From assembly GCF_943913045.1 (NCBI RefSeq), contig NZ_CALTVH010000003.1:1-64000 (forward strand): a stretch of DNA of 64,000 nucleotides, given 5' to 3'. Positions within the stretch are counted from its first letter, which is position 1. Each line of letters begins with the position of its first letter. Source of the stretch: an uncultured Ezakiella sp. GTDB lineage: Bacteria > Bacillota > Clostridia > Tissierellales > Peptoniphilaceae. This document shows positions 30,458 through 38,682 of this stretch, in pieces. The notes under the pieces were generated by a model. It was not told the origin of the DNA, did not search any database, and worked only from the letters and a program-made list of their open reading frames with translations. The position numbers and the translations under genes were made by a program.

Positions 30458-31591
30458 TTAAATTTCTTTTTGATAGACCCTATAGGTCTTTGATATCTTT
30501 GCGCCAGCCTTTAGGATATCATTTAGCATTGGCATATTGTAATCCCAAATTGTGCTGCCTTCTATTTTTTTGTAGCCTTTTTTTATGGCGTTATCCATAA
30601 TTTTGAAATATATAGCTTGAGTGACTCCCTTGTTTCTGTATTCTGGAACTACGAATAGAACAAAAACCCTCATCTGATTAATTTTTCTCTTATTATATAA
30701 AAATTTTAAAATTGCAAAAGGATTTTTCTTTCCATTCATCTTTTTGAGCACTTGATTGTAATCCGGAACAGCGATATTAAAAGCAATCGGTTCGTCTTTT
30801 TCATTCCTTGCTATATAAATAAAATCCGCGTCGGCTAGTGGTGCAGCTGCTGCAACAATATTGTCTATCTCTTCGCGACTCGGCGGCATCAGATCTACCC
30901 AGTCTTTGTTGTTGGGCATACCTTTTTTAATAACTTCTGATACATCCAGCGCATCTTTTTTAATGCCATCTTTGTCTAGTCTAAATTTATCCAATCTAAA
31001 CTTATATTTTTTCATGGCGTAGGGAATAATTTTTGCATATCTATCAACAACTTTTTTGTCAGGGCTTCCATCAAAGGCATAGCAATCATGGTATTTGCTA
31101 AAGCCCGCATCCAAGACTTGGTCATTGTAGTATTTGAAATTGTAGACATTTTGTATCATTGGTGGTTCATCAAAGTTATCCAACAAAAATCCGCGATTGT
31201 CGTCTCCACCTGGAAGTGACATAGGTCCCTTCAGTAAATTTGACCCGTGCTCTTTGGCCCATTTGGAAGCTTGATCAAACAAGACCTTGGAAACTTCTGG
31301 GTCATCTATGCATTCGTATTGTGAAAAATATGAATCCCTAACCCCATGATATTCATTTAACTCTTCGTTTAAGCCAACCAAAATTCTACCGGCGAGCTTA
31401 CCATCTTTTTTGGCTAGATACATGATGCTTTCGCCAACTTCATTTACCGAGCTGGTCTTTCCTTTAATATATTTTTTGTAGTCACTAATTAAAGGCGGTA
31501 CCCAATTATCCTTGGCCTTGTAAAGGTCAAAAGGCAACATGGTAAAGTCATCAATATCCTTCTTGGTCTTTACTTCATATATCTCTATCAT
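30458..31591 (-). CDS. GNAT-superfamily acyltransferase-like protein
   Basis: 377 aa, longer than a single GNAT domain. The C-terminal half has the acetyl-CoA-binding strand-loop FVLFVVPEYRNKGVTQAIY (about 309-327) and the late segment WDYNMPMLNDILKAGAKI, both typical of GNAT folds. The N-terminal half (about 1-180, with LPFDLYKAKDNWVPP) resembles the long hypothetical GNAT-like proteins of Firmicutes and Bacteroidetes whose substrate is unknown. Its start overlaps the stop of the citC-like gene (ATGA), and it is the last gene of the CCA-GlmM operon. Confidence 0.75.
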   Translation of the reverse strand: MIEIYEVKTKKDIDDFTMLPFDLYKAKDNWVPPLISDYKKYIKGKTSSVNEVGESIMYLAKKDGKLAGRILVGLNEELNEYHGVRDSYFSQYECIDDPEVSKVLFDQASKWAKEHGSNLLKGPMSLPGGDDNRGFLLDNFDEPPMIQNVYNFKYYNDQVLDAGFSKYHDCYAFDGSPDKKVVDRYAKIIPYAMKKYKFRLDKFRLDKDGIKKDALDVSEVIKKGMPNNKDWVDLMPPSREEIDNIVAAAAPLADADFIYIARNEKDEPIAFNIAVPDYNQVLKKMNGKKNPFAILKFLYNKRKINQMRVFVLFVVPEYRNKGVTQAIYFKIMDNAIKKGYKKIEGSTIWDYNMPMLNDILKAGAKISKTYRVYQKEI

Positions 31592-32526
31592 TTTATTTTC
31601 TCCATAATCTCTTTGGTAGTCTCAGGGACATATTTGGAATAATCCTTGCCCTCAGCCTCCAACTCTCTAACCTTTGAAGCCGAAACTATCTCTCCATCAA
31701 TTGCATAGCGGTCGATTTCCACAAGTTCAAAAAGTGGATGTTGACGCTTCTTTAACTCTTCATTATATATTGCAGTCATATTGTCAAAGGGCTCCTTAGC
31801 AACATATCTTTGTCTTATACCTAAGTCCTTAGCAATCCTGGATACAAAAATTTCTGCATCTAAGCTTGCGTGAGCACGGGCAATATCAGTGTCATCCTTT
31901 AGGAAATAACTTGGGAAGGTCATATCAGAGATAATAAACTTGCCCCCAGGCATTACCTCGCACCAAATATCTGTGAGCCCATCTTCAACCATCTTAAACC
32001 TATCTTCAAAAGAATACTTGCTCTTGTTTTCTTCTACCACAAATATAATTACATTTGAAATGCTTCTGGCTGCATACTCAACAAGCTTCCTGTGCCCCCA
32101 AGTAAATGGGTTAGCATTCATGACAATGCAGGCATTAAACTTGCCAGAATCGTTAACTCTTTGAATAAAGTCGTCGTACTCGTGAAAATTATCCAAGAGT
32201 AAAACAATCTGGTCAGTTTTTGCAAAAACTTCATAGCCCAGAGACTTAAACATTGATTCGTATTCAGGCTTGGTGAAAATATAAGTGGTCTCTACCCCGT
32301 TTCTATAAAGTTCATCCTTTATATGACTTATCATCTTTGGCAGATAACCTTCCTCCCGGTATTTGTTATCCACGGCCAGCAGTTTTATAACATTTCCCTT
32401 GTAGGCACCACTTGCAATAATCTTGCCCTGGTCTCTCATAACAAAAAATTCATCTGCATCTTCAAAATGGATTCCTTGGCTTTCCAAAAATTCCTCAAAA
32501 GCCTTTTTCTCAAAGTCCAAATCCAT
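31588..32526 (-). CDS. CitC-like [citrate lyase] ligase family protein
   Basis: 312 aa with the two-part layout of [citrate (pro-3S)-lyase] ligase. An N-terminal GNAT-like domain (about 1-115) precedes a nucleotidylyltransferase domain (about 125-312) with the HxGH-type motif NANPFTWGHR (about 137-146) and the C-terminal SASKVREL motif. True CitC acetylates the citrate-lyase prosthetic group, but none of citD, citE, citF, citX or citG is in the window, so its real substrate is open. The ATG has only a weak ribosome-binding site, 20 bp after degV. Confidence 0.8.
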   Translation of the reverse strand: MDLDFEKKAFEEFLESQGIHFEDADEFFVMRDQGKIIASGAYKGNVIKLLAVDNKYREEGYLPKMISHIKDELYRNGVETTYIFTKPEYESMFKSLGYEVFAKTDQIVLLLDNFHEYDDFIQRVNDSGKFNACIVMNANPFTWGHRKLVEYAARSISNVIIFVVEENKSKYSFEDRFKMVEDGLTDIWCEVMPGGKFIISDMTFPSYFLKDDTDIARAHASLDAEIFVSRIAKDLGIRQRYVAKEPFDNMTAIYNEELKKRQHPLFELVEIDRYAIDGEIVSASKVRELEAEGKDYSKYVPETTKEIMEKIK

Positions 32527-32546
32527 ACTTATTTTATCAATAGCTA

Positions 32547-33374
32547 TTATAGAAATACTACCACCCCTCCTTCTTCAGCGTAGGTCGACGAAAGCCCCTT
32601 CATACTAGTGATTTCAATTGGTCTTGATGGGAACATTTCAATCAGCCTATTTTTTAATTCAACAGCAACTTCAACTGCATTTGCTTGAGAAATTACAATC
32701 GCATACTCGCAAACCTTGTTGCCGTATTCTTCGCATTTTTTTATAAGACCATTTATAGTCCTCTTTATTCCTCTTTCAATTGAGAGCGGAGAAATTTCTC
32801 CATCCTTGTTTCTGGCTATAAGCCTAATGTTTAAAACCTTGGAAAGCTTGCCCACGATTCTTGGCAGCCTGCCGTTTCTAGCTAAATTGTTTAGCGAGGA
32901 CAGAGCAATCAGAGTGATGGACTCATCAATTTTCTTTTCAGTCTCTGCAACAACCTCTTCAAAGCTCTTGCCCATGCCCACAAGTTCGTCCACTATCAAA
33001 GCCACTCCAGTTTCACCTGCAGTCGCAGACTTGGAATCAAAGACGTGAACCTTTGCCTCAGTATGCTTTTCCAAATACATTTGCTTTGCAATCATAGCGG
33101 ATTGATAAGCTCCGCTTAGCTTGCTAGTAATGGTAATAACATATATCTCGTCCCCCTTCATCCTCTTTAAAAATTCATCAGGTGAAGGACAAGCCGTTCT
33201 AATAACATCTGAAGAATTATCCATGGTCTCAAAAAAAGTTTCCATATTTAAATTCTCATCGTCTATAAAATCTTTACCATCCATCGTAATTATAAAAGGC
33301 ACCACAGAACATTCCATTGACTTGATCATGTCATCAGTCAGTTCGCATGATGAATCAACTATCAATTGTTTCAT
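32547..33374 (-). CDS. DegV-family fatty-acid-binding protein
   Basis: 275 aa. The N-terminal IVDSSCELTDDM (about 4-15) and the middle ITISSKLSGAYQSA (about 81-94) are hallmark DegV motifs whose serines and threonines hold a fatty-acid carboxylate. In Firmicutes such proteins (FakB) present fatty acids to the kinase FakA; no fakA is present here. ATG 33374 has GAGGAG at 8 bases and lies one base after the glmM stop. The TTG at 33392 precedes that site and is rejected as a start. Confidence 0.9.
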   Translation of the reverse strand: MKQLIVDSSCELTDDMIKSMECSVVPFIITMDGKDFIDDENLNMETFFETMDNSSDVIRTACPSPDEFLKRMKGDEIYVITITSKLSGAYQSAMIAKQMYLEKHTEAKVHVFDSKSATAGETGVALIVDELVGMGKSFEEVVAETEKKIDESITLIALSSLNNLARNGRLPRIVGKLSKVLNIRLIARNKDGEISPLSIERGIKRTINGLIKKCEEYGNKVCEYAIVISQANAVEVAVELKNRLIEMFPSRPIEITSMKGLSSTYAEEGGVVVFL

Positions 33375-33375
33375 A

Positions 33376-36006
33376 CTAGTTCTCCTCTTCAATAATAGCC
33401 TTTAAATTATTGGCTTCTACAATTATTTCTCCAATCGGACTGCCTTCTATCATAATTCTCACAAACTTTTCAGTTCCAGAAGGCCTAATTATAATCCTGT
33501 AGTCAGGGTGCCTTTCAAGTAAATCGTCAATGGCCTTGCTAATATTTTTATTTTCCTTGTAAGTTTTTTTAATCTCATCACTTGCATCTGCGTTGACGAG
33601 CACTTGTGGATAATCTTGGTATAGCTTACCAATAGTCGAAGCCTTCTCACCACGTTTTTTAAGCATATTTAAAATAATAATAGCGGTTTGCAAGCCATCG
33701 CCCATGGTTAAATGGTCTAAAAATATAATGTGGCCAGACTTTTCTCCGCCCAAGACCATGCCATTTTTTCTCATGGCCTCCATTACATACTTGTCGCCAA
33801 CATCTGCTCTGATGAGTTCAATATCGTGGTCTTTTAAATATTTTTCAAAAGCCCCGTTGCTCATACTAGTGGTAACAACACCATTGTTTGAGAGCCTGAC
33901 CTCTTCTTTGAGGCAAAGGGCCCCGTAGCAAATGATGTGGTCTCCATCAAGGACATTGCCCTCTTCATCCGCAAAAATAACTCTGTCGGCATCTCCGTCA
34001 AAAGCAATACCAATATCACAGCCCTCATCTTTGGTTAACTTAGCAATCTTTTCAGGTGCAGTTGATCCAGTATTGTCATTTATATATCTGCCATTGGAAT
34101 CACAATTTATTTTTATAAGCTCTGCGCCCAGTTCCCTAAAAACTTTTGGCGCAATCTCACTCATAACTCCATTGCCTGCATCGATCGCAATCTTCATACC
34201 CTTAAAGCCATCTCCTGCCAGGCCTTCCAAGTGGATTAAATAATCGTTAAATAAGTCCTTGGCAATTGAAACTTTGCCGAGCTCATCGCCAACAGCAGTC
34301 TCTGCTTCCAGATTGTCAATCATATTTTCAATTACGATTTCTTCATCGTCAGTCAACTTATAGCCATCAGCACCAATTAATTTTATTCCATTATACATAT
34401 ATGGGTTGTGGGATGCGGAAATCATAATCCCCATGCCATAGCCATGTGTCTTTGTTATATAAGCGACACCCGGTGTGGAGATAACTCCCACCTGGTCGAC
34501 GTCTACACCCTCAGCCATAAGCCCTGCGGTAATAGAAGCCATAAACATAGGAGACGAAAGCCTCGTATCCATACCAAGCACAACTCTCTTGTTCCCTTCT
34601 ATAAACTTACCCACAGCCCTAGCTAATTTGTATGCAAATTCATTTGTAAGTTCAGTATTTGCTATTCCTCTAACTCCATCTGTGCCAAAATATTTTTTCA
34701 TATTCCCTCCACTTTGGAATTCCTTTGCAATACTCAGAAGACTTTCCCGGTCGTTTTTTAAACCCAGCTCAACAAGGTCTTTGAGTTTGCCCAAAGCCTT
34801 GCCAATTTTAACGCCCTCTTTGTATCCAATATTTATTAAATCATTGCCGTTAATGCAAATTTCATTCCCTTTATTAAAATCTTCTTCTTGGCTAATATTA
34901 TCTAACATTTTGTACAATTTGTCAATTTTTTCAAGGTCCTCGCCACTCGCCGACAAGGAATCGGCATAGAGCAAGGACAAAAAATTATAAATATCGTCGC
35001 CAAATTTATTTCTCATCCGTCTAACGCCGCGTAGGCCAATGTTGGGGTCGGCGTTCATGTGGTTTTCAATATACTTGCCTGCCTTGTCGACAGTTGCCTT
35101 TGGATATTTTAATTCCTTTAAAATCCTCCTGGCAGTTTGTGCGGATTTTTTATCATGTCCATAATAATGAGCTGTCCCATCCGCAAAGACCTCTTGGCAA
35201 GCCGGCTTTTCAATATCGTGCAAGAGGGCCGCCAACCTGGTCGGCAAATCCTTATTGGAAAACTTAACCACCCTTATCGTGTGATTGTAGAGGTCATATT
35301 TGTGGTGGTGGTTGAGCTGGTCATAATCGTAAGTAAATTTGTACTCAGGGATAATCCTCTCCAGAAGTCCAGTTGACCTCAAGAGATCCAAACCCAAGAT
35401 AACATTGTCGGATAACAATATTTTATTAAACTCATCCCTGATCCTCTCCGTCGACAATTTATAAATCAAATCTGCATTTCGGCGAATTGACCTAAGAGTT
35501 TTGCCCTCAATCCTAAAGTCCAGTTGGCAGGCAAAGCGTATAGCCCTTAGCATCCTCAAAGCATCTTCCCTGAAACGCCTGTCGGGATTACCCACACAGC
35601 GGATAATTTTTTTATCGAGGTCATCTCTGCCAGAAAATTTATCTATAATATTCCCATCCTTGTCCATGGCAAGAGCGTTAATAGTAAAGTCCCTCCTAAT
35701 CAAGTCATCATCAAGAGACTTTGAAAAACGAACTTTGCTTGGTCGCCTGCCATCTTCGTAGGCCGACTCAATCCTATAAGGAGTAATCTCAACTCCCTTT
35801 ACAGTTACAGTTCCCATTTTTTTATTTACCATAATGGAATTCGGGAAAAGTTTTTGTAGCTCCTTGGGATTTAAAGACGTGGTAATATCGTAGTCCTGAA
35901 TTTTTCTTTTTAAAAGATAATCACGGACAGCCCCACCAACCACGTAAGCAGTATTGTCAGTATCTTCAATTTTATTTAAAATTTTATATACATAAGCATC
36001 CATCAT
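33376..36006 (-). CDS. CCA-adding tRNA nucleotidyltransferase fused in frame to phosphoglucosamine mutase GlmM
   Basis: A single 876-codon open frame. Residues 1-435 form a complete class II CCA-adding enzyme: GGAVRDYLL, the metal-binding pair in DYDITT, RRDFTINALA, DALRMLRAIRFA, and an HD-type segment LLHDIEK. Residues 436-876 form a complete GlmM that makes glucosamine-1-phosphate for the wall: start MKKYFGTDGVRG, active-site ISASHNP, metal loop DGDADR, sugar loop GGEKSGH and phosphate loop RPSGTEKFVR. No stop codon separates them. A GGAGGG site lies 3-4 bases before the internal ATG at 34701, so GlmM may also be made alone. The CCA start (tandem ATG) has no clear ribosome-binding site. I cannot exclude that a stop was lost by mutation or misread. 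Confidence 0.9.
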   Translation of the reverse strand: MMDAYVYKILNKIEDTDNTAYVVGGAVRDYLLKRKIQDYDITTSLNPKELQKLFPNSIMVNKKMGTVTVKGVEITPYRIESAYEDGRRPSKVRFSKSLDDDLIRRDFTINALAMDKDGNIIDKFSGRDDLDKKIIRCVGNPDRRFREDALRMLRAIRFACQLDFRIEGKTLRSIRRNADLIYKLSTERIRDEFNKILLSDNVILGLDLLRSTGLLERIIPEYKFTYDYDQLNHHHKYDLYNHTIRVVKFSNKDLPTRLAALLHDIEKPACQEVFADGTAHYYGHDKKSAQTARRILKELKYPKATVDKAGKYIENHMNADPNIGLRGVRRMRNKFGDDIYNFLSLLYADSLSASGEDLEKIDKLYKMLDNISQEEDFNKGNEICINGNDLINIGYKEGVKIGKALGKLKDLVELGLKNDRESLLSIAKEFQSGGNMKKYFGTDGVRGIANTELTNEFAYKLARAVGKFIEGNKRVVLGMDTRLSSPMFMASITAGLMAEGVDVDQVGVISTPGVAYITKTHGYGMGIMISASHNPYMYNGIKLIGADGYKLTDDEEIVIENMIDNLEAETAVGDELGKVSIAKDLFNDYLIHLEGLAGDGFKGMKIAIDAGNGVMSEIAPKVFRELGAELIKINCDSNGRYINDNTGSTAPEKIAKLTKDEGCDIGIAFDGDADRVIFADEEGNVLDGDHIICYGALCLKEEVRLSNNGVVTTSMSNGAFEKYLKDHDIELIRADVGDKYVMEAMRKNGMVLGGEKSGHIIFLDHLTMGDGLQTAIIILNMLKKRGEKASTIGKLYQDYPQVLVNADASDEIKKTYKENKNISKAIDDLLERHPDYRIIIRPSGTEKFVRIMIEGSPIGEIIVEANNLKAIIEEEN
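34699..34712 (-). promoter_or_regulatory. Internal ribosome-binding site and start codon of glmM inside the fusion frame
   Basis: On the minus strand GTGGAGGGAATATG places a strong GGAGG in front of the ATG at 34701. In the fusion frame these bases encode S-G-G-N-M. From this ATG a 441-aa standard-length GlmM would be made. Confidence 0.7.
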
Positions 36007-36029
36007 AATAAATTTATACCCATCTGCAC

Positions 36030-36064
36030 AAAAAAAGACCCGCCTAAATCTAAGCGAGTCTTTC
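36030..36064 (-). terminator. Terminator of the riboflavin transporter gene
   Basis: Minus strand AAAGACTCGCTTA and TTAGGCGGGTCTTT form a long imperfect stem followed by seven T. The T-tract ends only 24 bases before the first ATG of the CCA-GlmM frame. Confidence 0.8.
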
Positions 36065-36076
36065 GATAGGTATATA

Positions 36077-36721
36077 TTATTTTCCCATAGGGCTGTTTAG
36101 AGCATAATAAATTATGAGAGCTGATACAAGTAGCAGGGATGAAATCCAGGCGACTTGACCAATGCCAATGCGATCTACCTCTTCGTCTTGCAAGTCCAAG
36201 GCCTTTTTTAATCTTGGAACAATTGGCAGGGCTACAAAAGTTAGTGCAGAGTTTAAAAGTCCTTTGAAAATATTAAATGGAAGTATAGCTGGTAGCAATA
36301 ACTTTTTAACTTCTGCAAATGGAACCTTCATATAAATTGGTGTGATGACAATATTCCATGCAATCATTATAAAGGTCATAACAAGTGTACTTACAAGTAA
36401 GGCTACAGCTGTCCACTTGGTGTCGTCCTTGCGGTTAACCATAGTTGCAAGTGGGACGATAAAGGCCGCTGAACCTACAAAGTTCATCAGTAAACCCCAA
36501 AAACCTGTGTCCGAAACTGTAAAAAATTCTACCAAACACACAACAGCGGTCACCAAAAGTGATGGGACCAATCCAAAAATTAATGTCGTGATGGCAAGGA
36601 CAGCGTCCTTAGGATCGAACTTTAAAAAAAGTACAATTGGAATCCTACCAAAAACCATTACAAGATAGCTGATTGCTGCACACATGGCAAGTGCAGTCAT
36701 TTTTTTCGTTGACATTTTCAT
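36077..36721 (-). CDS. ribU: ECF transporter substrate-binding S component, riboflavin type (RibU-like)
   Basis: A 214-aa membrane protein with about six helices and a conserved N-terminal region (TALAMCAAISYLVM). It resembles the S components of energy-coupling-factor transporters, which bind a vitamin and dock on a shared EcfAAT module. The FMN riboswitch directly upstream makes riboflavin the likely substrate. GGAGG sits 8 bases before ATG 36721; ATG 36727 is only 2 bases from it. The longer reading frame upstream to 36787 runs into the attenuator and is not real. Confidence 0.88.
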   Translation of the reverse strand: MKMSTKKMTALAMCAAISYLVMVFGRIPIVLFLKFDPKDAVLAITTLIFGLVPSLLVTAVVCLVEFFTVSDTGFWGLLMNFVGSAAFIVPLATMVNRKDDTKWTAVALLVSTLVMTFIMIAWNIVITPIYMKVPFAEVKKLLLPAILPFNIFKGLLNSALTFVALPIVPRLKKALDLQDEEVDRIGIGQVAWISSLLLVSALIIYYALNSPMGK

Positions 36722-36750
36722 CTTCATTTCCTCCTTTTGATTGAGGGCAT

Positions 36751-36776
36751 AAAAAAAGCCCCAAAATACAAGGGGA
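36751..36776 (-). terminator. Attenuator terminator of the FMN riboswitch
   Basis: Minus strand CCCC, a loop of about eight bases, GGGGC and seven T, lying between the riboswitch and the ribU start. This fits transcriptional control by premature termination when FMN is bound. Confidence 0.8.
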
Positions 36777-36777
36777 C

Positions 36778-36889
36778 CTCTTCTCACATCCGGACTATAA
36801 CCGTCGGTACAGGAATCTAACCTGTTCTGCGTCTCTTGACGCTCGTGGACTATACCACCGGTAAAGGAATTGCACCTCCCCCTGAAGAT
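36778..36889 (-). ncRNA. FMN riboswitch (RFN element)
   Basis: The minus strand carries the RFN landmarks in order: GGGGGAGGTGCAATTCC, ACCGGTGGTATAGTCC, a variable hairpin, AGGTTAGATTCCTGTACCG, ACGGTTATAGTCCGGATG and GAGAAG. It lies between a consensus promoter and the ribU attenuator. Confidence 0.95.
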
Positions 36890-36895
36890 GAATAG

Positions 36896-36924
36896 AGTAT
36901 AGCACTCAATAGCCTATATGTCAA
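36896..36924 (-). promoter_or_regulatory. Promoter of the FMN riboswitch-ribU transcript
   Basis: Minus strand TTGACA (36919-36924), 17-bp spacer, TATACT (36896-36901); transcription would start near the first base of the riboswitch. Confidence 0.85.
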
Positions 36925-37010
36925 GAGGAAAAAGATGCGGATTGAAAAAATATATTTTTATCAGCCTCTTGTATCCAATCAAGTTAAATTTTTCGAAATC
37001 CGCCTTGATA

Positions 37011-37066
37011 CTCTTGACACTCGGTGGCTGGAATAAACCAGCCGCTACAAGGCCGATTGTCAAGAG
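37011..37066. repeat. REP-like palindrome inside a larger CTCTTGAC inverted repeat
   Basis: The outer arms CTCTTGAC (37011-37018) and GTCAAGAG (37059-37066) enclose a hairpin GGCTGG-AATAAA-CCAGCC followed by CTAC (37045-37048). Read on the minus strand the core is GTAG, one base pair, then a palindrome with a TTTATT loop. It is one of four such units in the window. The short reading frames crossing it on both strands have no ribosome-binding site and no recognisable product. Confidence 0.65.
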
Positions 37067-37130
37067 ACTCTGCTCACTAGGCAAAAATTTATTTTCACAA
37101 CCCTCTCGTAATTTGAACGCCAATTTAAAT

Positions 37131-37271
37131 AATATTTAGGAGGATAAATTGATGAGATTCGAAGTGAAATATAATTTTCAGCGACGCAGGTGTACTATAT
37201 TGTACATCGAGGAGAGGAAAATTTATTTCACGAGAATATCGCAATTTAGACCCTAAATATCCCTAAATATT
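37131..37271 (+). repeat. Interspersed element with AATATTTAGG inverted ends, copy 1
   Basis: 141 bp bounded by AATATTTAGG and its reverse complement CCTAAATATT. Inside are a strong ribosome-binding site (TAGGAGG), an ATG at 37152 opening a 34-codon frame to 37256 (start MRFEVKYNFQ, basic and tyrosine-rich), and a small inverted repeat TGTAC-TATATT-GTACA. The same left end up to GATGAGATT recurs at 43564. The right end abuts the cdaR terminator. Confidence 0.65.
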
Positions 37272-37299
37272 AAAAAAGGGCCCTTACTCAGGCCCTTTA
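37272..37299 (-). terminator. Terminator of the DUF503-nth-pepF-cdaA-cdaR operon
   Basis: Minus strand AAAGGGCC and GGCCCTTT arms around an 8-base loop followed by a T-run that merges with the end of the interspersed element. Confidence 0.85.
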
Positions 37300-37314
37300 A
37301 TATTTTTTATTTAC

Positions 37315-38682
37315 TTATTGTTTTTCATCAGGTTTTTCATTTTCTTTATTTTCATTATTTTCCTCTGTACCCTCACCATTTTCTTCGCCCGGTTTTTCAT
37401 CTGGTTTTTCATCTGGCTTTTCTTCAGAGTTTTCTTTGCCTATGATATTTAATTTAATCTTTGGCGCTCCGGTTAAACTGAGCGATGGTTTATCTTTGAT
37501 TTGCAATTTAAGATTGTAGGATTCCTCGCCAAGTTCTGCGTTTTCCAAGTTAACCGCCAAGACCACGTCGCCAGTGTTTAGAGCCTTGAGTTCTTTTTCG
37601 TAACCGCGGACAGTTATATCCACAATTGTTGGCAGTGAACTGAGGTCTATGCTTAAATGCTCTGGAAGATTTTCAAATTTTATTTGAGACTTGTCCACAG
37701 CAAAACGCTTGGTTGTATATTTCTGAATTTGATAAGTCAAAGAATAAGAAATGCTTGGATCAATTGCCTCCATACCCTCAGGAATAATTGGTGTTAGCAT
37801 CTTTTCATCGCTTGAAACCAGCTCTTCCATATTAATCGGCTCGGTCTTAATGGTCTTTGGCACAATAGCATTTTCATCTATAATCTTAACCGCAATTGTT
37901 GGTGGGTTGACGTGCATAAGTGTCGTTTCAAAATCCACCGGCAAATTTCCAACAGTGCTTGGTTCGATTACAAGAACCGCCGTCTTATAAATTGGAACAC
38001 TAATTGTAACTACATCTGGCTTGATGCTGACGTTTGATAGGCGGTTGCCGTTTGCATCCACTGCATAAAGAGGATTTGTAACTGTAAAGCCCTTTTCCTT
38101 GCCGTCTACATCTATATTGGTCCTAATGCTATCAATAATACCAATTTGACTTGCAGGACCTGTAACTTGAACCTTGGGCGATGATAATTGATTGTCGCCC
38201 TTCATATAATTTTCCATAGGATTGCCCTTGGTATCAACTTGGACTTCAAAATCCCTTGAGACAACTTTATCAATATTTACAATTATAGATGGAGGACTTA
38301 TAGTGTCCACGCTGACCAAACTGCTAACCCCTTCCAGGTTAACATCAATTGGAATTCTGGTGTTGCCAGCTCCGTAGCCTTCCAAGTCTACACTTGCATT
38401 TATCATATCAGCACGAACTTTTTCCAGCTCATTTTTCTTACCCCGCAAGGTAATATTTACAAACTGGTCTTCCTGAGTCATGAGTTGGTTGTCGCTGTCC
38501 CTCAGCAAATCCGCATTTAAAAACTTAACGCGAACATTTCTAATAATCTTTCTTTCATCTGGATTTTCGATTGTCATTACATAGGACCAAAGCAAAATTG
38601 CAATGACAAGGGACATTATTTTAGCGACCAGATTCTGATTCTTGCGATTCTTTTGATTGTTCTTCTTTTTCTTTAGCTTCAT
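37315..38682 (-). CDS. cdaR: YbbR-domain protein CdaR, regulator of diadenylate cyclase
   Basis: 455 aa. A basic N-terminus and one transmembrane anchor (about 23-38) are followed by about four YbbR domains outside the membrane (about 50-410) and an acidic E/K/P-rich tail of roughly 40 residues (repeats of the type EKPDEKPD). CdaR modulates CdaA. I place the start at ATG 38682, 9 bases after AAAGG; it overlaps the end of cdaA by about 60 bases. In most Firmicutes glmM follows directly; here glmM is 2.6 kb away in another operon. The tail may interact with the wall. Confidence 0.9.
   Translation of the reverse strand: MKLKKKKNNQKNRKNQNLVAKIMSLVIAILLWSYVMTIENPDERKIIRNVRVKFLNADLLRDSDNQLMTQEDQFVNITLRGKKNELEKVRADMINASVDLEGYGAGNTRIPIDVNLEGVSSLVSVDTISPPSIIVNIDKVVSRDFEVQVDTKGNPMENYMKGDNQLSSPKVQVTGPASQIGIIDSIRTNIDVDGKEKGFTVTNPLYAVDANGNRLSNVSIKPDVVTISVPIYKTAVLVIEPSTVGNLPVDFETTLMHVNPPTIAVKIIDENAIVPKTIKTEPINMEELVSSDEKMLTPIIPEGMEAIDPSISYSLTYQIQKYTTKRFAVDKSQIKFENLPEHLSIDLSSLPTIVDITVRGYEKELKALNTGDVVLAVNLENAELGEESYNLKLQIKDKPSLSLTGAPKIKLNIIGKENSEEKPDEKPDEKPGEENGEGTEENNENKENEKPDEKQ

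Noticed and set aside
36722..36787. N-terminal extension of the RibU-like protein
   Set aside because: It runs through the FMN attenuator terminator.
36914..37139. Overlapping frames of about 70 codons on both strands between ribU and cdaR
   Set aside because: They read through the CTCTTGAC inverted repeat and the REP-like hairpin and overlap the ribU promoter; no ribosome-binding site on either strand.
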